Assembly (NCBI GenBank): GCA_910588895.1
Contig: CAJUSS010000016.1
Span: 1 to 37,000, forward strand
Source: an uncultured Lachnospiraceae bacterium
GTDB taxonomy: Bacteria; Bacillota; Clostridia; Lachnospirales; Lachnospiraceae
Direction: 5' to 3'
DNA length: 37,000 bases
Below, piece after piece: positions 31,005 to 37,000 of the stretch. Below the pieces are notes generated by a model that was not told where the DNA came from, did no database searches, and worked only from the letters and a program-made list of their open reading frames with translations. How positions within the stretch are numbered: the stretch's first letter is position 1; each line of letters begins with the position of its first letter. The position numbers were made by a program, and so were the translations under genes.

Positions 31005-31985
31005 CTACAAGGTGGACCCCCGCTCCATGATCTCATATCCCATCTTTAATTCCCGGCGCACTTTGGTCTCCTCCTCCAGCAGCCCCACCAGCAGCCGGGC
31101 GGCCTCCTCACCGCTGGTCTTGTAATGGTAATGGACTGTGGTCAGGTTCGGCTCTACGATCTGAGCCATAAGGGTATCGCCAAAGCCCGCTACCTGGATA
31201 TCTTCCGGGATCCGCTTCCCCTGCTGTTTCAGATACAGGATCGCCCCCACCGCGATATCATCTGTCGCGCACAGCAGCCCATCCATCTCGGGGTACCGGG
31301 CAAGGAAGTCGGCCGCCGCCCGCCGCCCGGAATCTACATGGAAGGACACTTCCATCATCTGCCCTGCCTCCACCGTCCTCCCTGCCTCGAGACAGGCCTC
31401 CATAAACCCCTCCCGCCGGTCCATGCCCACTGCCTGATCTCTCAAGGTAACGCCGGCATAGCAGAGGCACCGGCTTTTTCTCAGCAGGCGGCCTGCCAGC
31501 TCCTTGGCCGCCTCCCGGTCAGCCTGGTATACACAGGAACAGACGGACAGACGCTGCCCCAGGATGACCACCGGCACCTGGTAATCCTTTAAGACCTGGA
31601 AATGCTTTCTTGTAAAGATCGTCCCGATCAAGACCACACCGTCCACATGATCTTCCCGGAACAGCTTCAGATGATCTAGTTCCTTCTGCTCATCATCCTC
31701 CGCATTAGCCAAAAGGAGCTGGTAGCCGCTCTTAGCCAGCGCCGGGCTGATCCCCTGGACCATGCAGCTGACCGTATAGGAATCGATCTTCGGGATGATC
31801 ACCCCGATCAGCTTTGTCTTTCTGGTGCGGAGGGTCTGGGCCTGGCTGGAGGGCTGATAGCCCGTCTGATCGATCACCTGCCGGATCCGCTCACGCTTCT
31901 CTTCACTCACATACCCCTGGTTCAGATACCGGGATACCGTCGCCCGGGATACCCCGGCTAACCCTGCGATCTCATTTATGGTCAT
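31005..31985 (-). CDS. LacI family transcriptional regulator (326 aa)
   Basis: A sugar-responsive repressor. The start at 31985 (MTINEIAGLAGVSRATVSRYLNQG) follows AGGAGG; upstream codons cover the promoter. The N-terminal helix-turn-helix and hinge (VSEEKRERIRQVIDQTGYQPSSQAQTL) and a periplasmic-binding-type effector domain (GVIIPKIDSYTVS, DGVVLIGT, DGLLCATDDIAVGAILYL) are complete. It lies 225 bp upstream of the amylosucrase-like gene on the same strand and probably controls it in response to a sugar. It also has a palindromic candidate operator at its own promoter. Confidence 0.94.
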   Translation of the reverse strand: MTINEIAGLAGVSRATVSRYLNQGYVSEEKRERIRQVIDQTGYQPSSQAQTLRTRKTKLIGVIIPKIDSYTVSCMVQGISPALAKSGYQLLLANAEDDEQKELDHLKLFREDHVDGVVLIGTIFTRKHFQVLKDYQVPVVILGQRLSVCSCVYQADREAAKELAGRLLRKSRCLCYAGVTLRDQAVGMDRREGFMEACLEAGRTVEAGQMMEVSFHVDSGRRAAADFLARYPEMDGLLCATDDIAVGAILYLKQQGKRIPEDIQVAGFGDTLMAQIVEPNLTTVHYHYKTSGEEAARLLVGLLEEETKVRRELKMGYEIMERGSTL

Positions 31986-32057
31986 GGACACTCCTCCTCT
32001 TCCTTCTCGAACCGTATGCGCAAGCATAAGAAACGGCGATACACTCCGCCAAGCCCT

Positions 32058-32095
32058 CTCAGATATATGATACCTTATCTGAGGGGCGGGCACAA
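32058..32095 (-). promoter_or_regulatory. Promoter and palindromic operator of the LacI-family gene
   Basis: On the minus strand TTGTGC (32095-32090), 17-bp spacer, TATCAT (32072-32067). The -10 lies inside a perfect inverted repeat CTCAGATA/TATCTGAG (32083-32076 and 32065-32058), a probable operator for autoregulation or another repressor. Confidence 0.55.
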
Positions 32096-32174
32096 TGTTT
32101 TTATAGCGGACACTTTTCACAGACTGGCCAAAAGAGTTACCTGCAACACCCAAAAACAGTAGCGCGCTCCCGCC

Positions 32175-32183
32175 TGTTATGAT
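32175..32183 (+). promoter_or_regulatory. Extended -10 promoter of the rRNA methyltransferase gene
   Basis: TGTTATGAT (-10 at 32178-32183) lies about 50 nt before the start codon; no good -35 is seen. Confidence 0.4.
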
Positions 32184-32233
32184 AAACTATCCACAGCTCG
32201 ATCCACTATAAAACCGAACAGAAAGGAAAAACT

Positions 32234-33439
32234 ATGCCGCAAGCAACTGTAAAGATAAAAAAAGGAGCCGGCCGTTCGCTAAAGGCCGGCGGACCCTGGA
32301 TCTATGATAATGAGATCGACCAGATCGAAGGCGCCTATGAAAATGGCGATATGGTCCAGGTCACGGACTTTGATGGGTATCCTTTAGGCCAGGGCTTTAT
32401 CAATCTACATTCTACTATCGCGATCCGAATGATGACCAGACGCAAGGATGTCAAGGTAGATGAGGCTTTGATCGAAAAGCGGGTCCGGGATGCCTGGGGA
32501 TACCGCAAGGCGGTGGTAGATACCGCCAGCTGCCGCCTGATCTTCGGGGAAGCAGACTTTCTGCCCGGGATCGTGATCGACAAATTTGCGGATGTGCTGG
32601 TGGTGGAGTCCCTGGCGCTGGGGATCGACCGCCTAAAGCCAGTCATCTTAGAAAAGCTGGTCCAGGTCCTTAAGGAGGACCAGATCCACATCCGGGGCAT
32701 CTACGAGCGCAGCGATGCCAAGGTCCGCCTCCAGGAGGGGATGGAGCGCTTTAAAGGCTTCATCGGCGCGCCCTTTGACACGAAAGTGAAGATCGTAGAG
32801 AACGGGGTCCGTTACCTGGTGGATGTCCAGGACGGTCAGAAGACCGGCTTTTTCCTGGACCAGAAGTACAACCGCCAGGCGATCCGCCGTCTCTGTCCGG
32901 GCAAGCGGGTGCTGGACTGCTTCACCCACACGGGCTCCTTTGCGCTGAACGCAGGGGCGGCGGGCGCGGCTTCTGTCCTAGGCGTGGACGCCTCCCAGCT
33001 GGCCATCGACCAGGCCCGGGAAAATGCGGCCTTGAACGGCCTTTCCCAGACCGTCACCTTCCAGTGCGCCGATGTGTTCGATCTTCTGCCCCAGCTGGAG
33101 GGGGCCGGCGAGCGGTTCGATGTGGTCATCCTGGATCCGCCCGCCTTCACCAAATCCCGGAACTCGGTCAAGAACGCGGTCAAGGGCTACCGGGAGATCA
33201 ATCTGCGGGGCATGCGCCTGGTAAAGGACGGCGGCTACCTGGCCACCTGCTCCTGCTCCCATTTCATGGACCCGTCCCTGTTCACAAAGACGATCCGTGA
33301 AGCCGCCGCCGGTGTGCATAAGCGGCTGCGCCAGGTAGAATACCGCACCCAGGCCCCGGACCATCCGATCCTCTGGTCAGGAGATGAGGCTTCCTACTAT
33401 CTGAAGTTCTATATCTTTCAGGTGTGCGAGGAGCGGTAG
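32234..33439 (+). CDS. RlmI-type class I rRNA (cytosine-C5) methyltransferase (401 aa)
   Basis: A SAM-dependent RNA methyltransferase of the RlmI/YwbD family. AAAGGAAAAA precedes the start. The N-terminal PUA domain (KKGAGRSLKAGGPWIYDNEI, about 1-70) is followed by a central beta domain and a Rossmann domain: motif I VLDCFTHTGSFALNAG, acidic loop LGVDASQ, motif IV DVVILDPPAFTKS and ATCSCSHFM. E. coli RlmI modifies 23S C1962; the same target is likely but not proven. Its gene stands alone between divergent LacI-type and convergent SGNH-type genes. Confidence 0.93.
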   Translation: MPQATVKIKKGAGRSLKAGGPWIYDNEIDQIEGAYENGDMVQVTDFDGYPLGQGFINLHSTIAIRMMTRRKDVKVDEALIEKRVRDAWGYRKAVVDTASCRLIFGEADFLPGIVIDKFADVLVVESLALGIDRLKPVILEKLVQVLKEDQIHIRGIYERSDAKVRLQEGMERFKGFIGAPFDTKVKIVENGVRYLVDVQDGQKTGFFLDQKYNRQAIRRLCPGKRVLDCFTHTGSFALNAGAAGAASVLGVDASQLAIDQARENAALNGLSQTVTFQCADVFDLLPQLEGAGERFDVVILDPPAFTKSRNSVKNAVKGYREINLRGMRLVKDGGYLATCSCSHFMDPSLFTKTIREAAAGVHKRLRQVEYRTQAPDHPILWSGDEASYYLKFYIFQVCEER

Positions 33440-33453
33440 GGACCGCAGAAATA

Positions 33454-34929
33454 CTACCCTTCCTCCCGGATCCTCTGGCCGAACGCGTCAAAGCCGGCCT
33501 GATCCACCAGCTCCTTGGTCTCCCCATCCAGCACAACGATATAGATAGCCGCTGTCTCTTCCATCCACCGTGTCTCCGTCCGATGTCCGGTCACCTCCCC
33601 GGCTCCCTGGACCGCAGGGAAGCCGGTCCCTCCAGGCTCTCCGTCCCAAAGCGCCTCAGCATCCATCCCCAGGTTCGCCATAAGCGCCGCAACATGGGTG
33701 AGCCCCCAAACCCGGGGATCGTTCATCTCGATCCTTACATCATAATGGGCATCCTTCAGCAGCATCAGATACAGATCCAGGTCCTCCTGGGCCTTCAGGT
33801 TGGCGGCCTTAAAGTCCGCATACGCCTCATAATCCTCTTCCCAGTCCCTGTAAGCTCCATCCTGCCGTCTGTCCGGGATGGCATAATGCTCCGTGATATA
33901 TCTCCCCAGATAGTCGGTCACCTTTCGAGCTCCCGAGGGGTTTAAGTGGGAATCCGCGTCATAATGGTCCGTGGCAGGATCCTCGATCTGCAGGTCCAGG
34001 AAGTCGATATAGCCCACTCCATAGTCCCGGGCGATGTCCTGGACGCGGGCCGCATTTTTTAGGTCCACCTCCGTAGCCGGAAAGGGGAGGTAGGTCAGCA
34101 GCACATCGATCCCCCTGCCCTGGCAGTCCTGGATCATCCGCTCCAGATAGCGCACCCCCACCGTGTCCCCCTCCAGCTTGCTGCCTGGCAGGACTGCGGC
34201 CCTTTCATTGGGCACACTTATGGCGATCCTGGATTCCGCTCCCTTTTCCACCGTGACCGCCGGATCTAAGTCGTCTTCTGTAAGCGCATTCCACCGGTCA
34301 TGGTACACCGCATAATCCCACAGCAGGTTCAGCCTCGTCCTCTGGGCCATATCCGGGGTCCAGGACTCATGGAAGGCCCCATCCTCCAACAGGTCAAAAG
34401 CCGCCCTGATCTTCGTCCGGCTCAAGGGAAATGCGTCGAAGGACAGGTGGACCTGAGCGAAGTTCATGCTGGTCTTCATCTCATATTCCAGATAATAGCA
34501 GTCGATCACCATCAGCTTTGGGGTGGTATAGTCCAGAGCATTTTCCATCACCCAATAGGACGTGGCCAGCTGGTTCCCATGTCCGCCGAAATTATAGGAT
34601 ACGATCCCATAGTCCTTCCACAGCTCCATGGGAAATACGGAATTGAGCAGATGGCTGCTGCCCATGAACAGCACGTCAAAGTCCTCCTCCTGCGCAAAAA
34701 AGGGGGCATATTTCGAATAGCTGGCCTTCCGCTCCAGAAGCCTTGTCAGACCGGCCAATGCAGCGATCAGCAGGGCCAGGGTGACCAGGCAGCCGGCGCT
34801 TATCTTTACTATGTCGATCCGCCGCCGAATAAGCGGCATGCATTCAGGGATCCCAAATGCGCCCGCCATATCTTCATGTGGGGTAATGCGTCCGCTATCG
34901 GGCGCATGGAGGTTTAAAAACCGTTTCAT
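33454..34929 (-). CDS. SGNH-hydrolase-like protein partner of an MBOAT (491 aa)
   Basis: A membrane-anchored, extracytoplasmic protein, probably the second component of a glycan O-acylation system (DltD/AlgJ/AlgX-like role). The start at 34929 follows AGGAGG 7 nt upstream. One N-terminal membrane helix (about residues 42-64: IVKISAGCLVTLALLIAALAG). SGNH-like features: FMGSSH (Ser91 or Ser92 as nucleophile candidate), NFGGHGNQ, and DADSHLNPSG (Asp326/His328). A C-terminal tail (about 380-491) has no recognised domain. It starts 64 nt after the MBOAT stop, and the pair forms an operon. Confidence 0.85.
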   Translation of the reverse strand: MKRFLNLHAPDSGRITPHEDMAGAFGIPECMPLIRRRIDIVKISAGCLVTLALLIAALAGLTRLLERKASYSKYAPFFAQEEDFDVLFMGSSHLLNSVFPMELWKDYGIVSYNFGGHGNQLATSYWVMENALDYTTPKLMVIDCYYLEYEMKTSMNFAQVHLSFDAFPLSRTKIRAAFDLLEDGAFHESWTPDMAQRTRLNLLWDYAVYHDRWNALTEDDLDPAVTVEKGAESRIAISVPNERAAVLPGSKLEGDTVGVRYLERMIQDCQGRGIDVLLTYLPFPATEVDLKNAARVQDIARDYGVGYIDFLDLQIEDPATDHYDADSHLNPSGARKVTDYLGRYITEHYAIPDRRQDGAYRDWEEDYEAYADFKAANLKAQEDLDLYLMLLKDAHYDVRIEMNDPRVWGLTHVAALMANLGMDAEALWDGEPGGTGFPAVQGAGEVTGHRTETRWMEETAAIYIVVLDGETKELVDQAGFDAFGQRIREEG

Positions 34930-34992
34930 CAGGAGACCTCCTGCAAAAAAATACATGGGTATATGGTTCGCGTGAGACGGTCCAGCCGTCAT

Positions 34993-36489
34993 CTAAAACT
35001 GGAAATAGATAAAGTTCGCCGCATCATACCCCGGTCCCCAGATCCCGGTGGTCAGGATGGTGCAGACGGCAAAGACGATGAACAGGCAACGGAACCAGAA
35101 GTCCTGGGCCGCGATCACCTGGCGGATCCGGATCCCTCTATACTTACAGATATCCGCGAACAGGAGGATCCCCAGTCCCAGGAGCATCAGGCAGAAGTTC
35201 GGACCATCCAGGCCGCAGGCATAAAGGGATCCGTCGAAGAGGATCTTTAGGTTCTTTACCGCGAACATCTGGCGGATGATCTTTAGCGCAGCCTGGAGAC
35301 TGCCGGCCCGAAAGAAGATCCAAGAGATATCCACCAGGAGGAAGGTCCCCAGGGTCTGGGCCAGCCTGTGGCCTAAGGAGCTCTGGTGCAGCCCCAGAAA
35401 GGCCGCTGTTTTATCCCGGATGGGCTTTATAGCTTCCCCCAGGACCTGATAGATCCCGTTGATCCCGCCCCAGACCACAAAGGAAAATTCCGCGCCGTGC
35501 CACAGACCGCTGACCAGAAAAACGATCAGCTTATTGACATATTTCCTGGCCCTTCCCTTTCGGCTCCCGCCCAAGGGGATGTAAAGATAATCCTTGAACC
35601 AGGAGGTCAGGGAGATATGCCATCTGCGCCAGAACTCCCCGATAGACGCGGCCAGATAGGGAGCAGAGAAATTCTCCATCAGCTGGATCCCCAAGATCTC
35701 TGCCGCACCCATAGCGATGACGGAATAGCCATAGAAATCGCAGTAGATCTGAAAGGCAAAGAGCACTGTGGCCACGATCAGGTACCAGCCGCCAAAGCTC
35801 ATATAGTCCCCATATGCCCGGTCCACGAACAGCGCGATCCTGTCCGCCAGCACGATCTTCAGGAAAAAGCCCCACAGCATCAAAAGGAACCCGTCTCTGG
35901 CCCGTTCAAACTGAAAGGGCGCAGGATCCGCCAGCTGCTTTAACAGGTTTTTCGACCGCTCGATCGGCCCGGCCACCAGCTGGGGGAAGAAGGACACGAA
36001 CAGCGCATAGCGAAAGAAGTTCTTCTCTGCATAGATCTCCCCGCGATAGACATCCATGATATAACTGAGGGCCTGGAACGTATAAAAAGAGATCCCTACC
36101 GGGAGCACGATCTGGGATATGGGGATATCTGCATGCACCCGGAACAGTCCCAAAAGGCCCCGCACACAGTCCAGGGCAAAGCCTGCGTATTTAAAATAGA
36201 ACAGGACGGCAAGGTTTAAGAAAAAGCAGCCTGCCACGATCCGCTTTCTCCCTTTTCTCTTGCGGTCCTCCTCCCAGCACAGCCCTTTTACATACTCCAG
36301 GAGAAGGCCGCCAAGGTATGTGACCGCCGTAGAAAAGAGGATCAGCAGCGCCCCCTTGGCCTTCCAGCACATATAAAAATAGTAGCTGGCCGCCAGCAGC
36401 CACAGATATCGCACCTTTCTGGGCAAAGCGAGATAGACCAGGGCCACGATCGGAAAAAAGAGCAAAAAACCCATTGAATTGAACAGCAT
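34993..36489 (-). CDS. MBOAT family O-acyltransferase (498 aa)
   Basis: A polytopic membrane O-acyltransferase (AlgI/DltB-type) that moves acyl groups across the membrane to an exported polymer. The start at 36489 (MLFNSMGFLLFFPIVALVYLALP) has AGGAGG 7 nt upstream. Around ten hydrophobic segments; signature features are LPVGISFYTFQALSYIMDVYRG, FFPQLVAGPIERSKNLL, QIYCDFYGYSVIAMGAAEILG, FWRRWHISLTSWFKDYLYIPLGG and the catalytic His in FLVSGLWHGAEFSF (motif fragments shortened here to ISFYTFQALSY, AGPIERS, FWRRWHISLTSW and SGLWHG). The next gene supplies the extracytoplasmic partner. The acceptor (teichoic acid, exopolysaccharide or peptidoglycan) cannot be told from the window. Confidence 0.93.
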   Translation of the reverse strand: MLFNSMGFLLFFPIVALVYLALPRKVRYLWLLAASYYFYMCWKAKGALLILFSTAVTYLGGLLLEYVKGLCWEEDRKRKGRKRIVAGCFFLNLAVLFYFKYAGFALDCVRGLLGLFRVHADIPISQIVLPVGISFYTFQALSYIMDVYRGEIYAEKNFFRYALFVSFFPQLVAGPIERSKNLLKQLADPAPFQFERARDGFLLMLWGFFLKIVLADRIALFVDRAYGDYMSFGGWYLIVATVLFAFQIYCDFYGYSVIAMGAAEILGIQLMENFSAPYLAASIGEFWRRWHISLTSWFKDYLYIPLGGSRKGRARKYVNKLIVFLVSGLWHGAEFSFVVWGGINGIYQVLGEAIKPIRDKTAAFLGLHQSSLGHRLAQTLGTFLLVDISWIFFRAGSLQAALKIIRQMFAVKNLKILFDGSLYACGLDGPNFCLMLLGLGILLFADICKYRGIRIRQVIAAQDFWFRCLFIVFAVCTILTTGIWGPGYDAANFIYFQF

Positions 36490-36547
36490 GACCGATCCTC
36501 CTATCCGTGCCATCGATAGCTTGTGTCCGTTTCTCCCGGACTGCTGC

Positions 36548-36592
36548 AAAAAAAGCCTGGATCCCTTCTTTCGAGTGGACTCAAGCTTTTTT
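36548..36592 (-). terminator. Intrinsic terminator downstream of rplA
   Basis: On the minus strand GCTTGAGTCC pairs with GGATCCAGGC (9 of 10, with wobble) around a 12-nt loop, followed by seven T. A matching A-tract on the other arm makes it partly bidirectional. It separates rplA from the MBOAT gene. Confidence 0.8.
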
Positions 36593-36713
36593 ACATATAA
36601 TCCTATCCTCTATGGATCATCCGCTACCCTCACGGTTGCCCAACCCGGCGCGCCCTCTCAGGACGCTATGCCAGATATCCCGCACAGAGTAAGCTGCCGC
36701 ATGGCCATAGCAA
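36593..36713 (-). other. Spacer between rplA and its terminator
   Basis: Contains a hairpin just after the rplA stop (GCTATGGCCA with TGGCATAGC, one bulge) and a small GGTT/AACC hairpin. No rplJ start and no recognisable L10 leader signature was found. Confidence 0.4.
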
Positions 36714-37000
36714 TTATCCGTTCACCAGCTTAGCCACGTTCAGCTTGATGCCAGGGCCCATGGTGGAGGTCATGGTCACGCTCTTTAAATAAGCGCCCTT
36801 GACCGTGCTGGGCCTTGCCTTGATGATCGCATCCATAAGCGTCTGGAAGTTGTCCGCCAGCTTCTCCTCATCGAAGGAAGCCTTTCCGATCGGGACATGC
36901 ACGATGTTGCTCTTGTCAAGTCTGTATTCGATCTTACCGGCTTTGATATCATTGATCGCCTTGGTGACGTCCATGGTGACGGTGCCGGCCTTGGGGTTCG
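36714..37000 (-). CDS. rplA: 50S ribosomal protein L1, C-terminal part (gene continues past right edge)
   Basis: The last 95 codons are visible, beginning NPKAGTVTMDVTKAINDIKAG and ending KLNVAKLVNG (stop at 36714). The signatures NPKAGTVT, DVTKAI, PIGKASF, ARPSTVKGAYLK and STMGPGIKL are typical of bacterial L1, which binds 23S rRNA at the L1 stalk and can repress its own operon. The ATG at 36974 is internal, not the start. Unlike the common rplK-rplA-rplJ-rplL order, the next genes downstream are an MBOAT and its partner. Confidence 0.96.
   Translation of the reverse strand, partial: NPKAGTVTMDVTKAINDIKAGKIEYRLDKSNIVHVPIGKASFDEEKLADNFQTLMDAIIKARPSTVKGAYLKSVTMTSTMGPGIKLNVAKLVNG

Noticed and set aside
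36593..36713. L10 ribosomal leader
   Set aside because: No rplJ follows, and the conserved leader motifs were not recognised; only generic hairpins are present.

Overview
The window reads as a chromosomal segment of a moderately GC-rich, spore-forming member of the Clostridia, most likely a Lachnospiraceae relative. This rests on spoIIID, a SPOCS/LysM spore-coat-type protein, a Rho factor with a long basic low-complexity insert, a PTS N-acetylglucosamine system, AGGAGG ribosome binding sites, and large acidic sortase-type surface proteins. No tRNA, rRNA, insertion sequence or CRISPR array was seen.

Left third (1-10.2 kb, all minus strand) is an accessory cell-surface locus with several links to cyclic di-GMP. 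In transcription order it holds: a PilZ-domain protein with intact c-di-GMP-binding motifs; a SARP/BTAD-type regulator whose C-terminal half resembles a GGDEF domain with a lost active site (SQNQF); a 58-aa small protein missed by a 60-aa cutoff; a leader with three consecutive c-di-GMP-I (GEMM-I) riboswitch aptamers; a 1250-aa Ser-Asp-repeat protein with a VPKTG sorting signal; then a second promoter, a 61-aa paralogue of the small protein, and, overlapping it by ATGA, a second huge repeat-rich secreted protein that runs off the left edge. The promoter blocks before the regulator and before the 61-aa gene are near-copies. Together these suggest a surface-adhesion switch that reads c-di-GMP at both RNA and protein level.

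Middle (10.3-25.9 kb) is mostly housekeeping: rho with a structured leader; rarA followed by an alkaline-phosphatase-superfamily phosphodiesterase; an AI-2E/YtvI-type membrane protein; an RluA-family pseudouridine synthase whose coding region is packed with DnaA boxes; a hemolysin III-type membrane protein; a GIY-YIG protein; the SPOCS/LysM protein with a SigE-like promoter; cysE; a PrcB-domain lipoprotein; a TetR regulator; putP; truA; spoIIID.

Right third (26-37 kb) is carbon metabolism and envelope: nagE-nagB for GlcNAc uptake and catabolism; a LacI regulator followed by an amylosucrase-like GH13 enzyme with candidate operators; an RlmI-type rRNA methyltransferase; an MBOAT plus SGNH-like pair for O-acylation of an exported glycan; and the 3' end of rplA, which is not followed by rplJ/rplL here.
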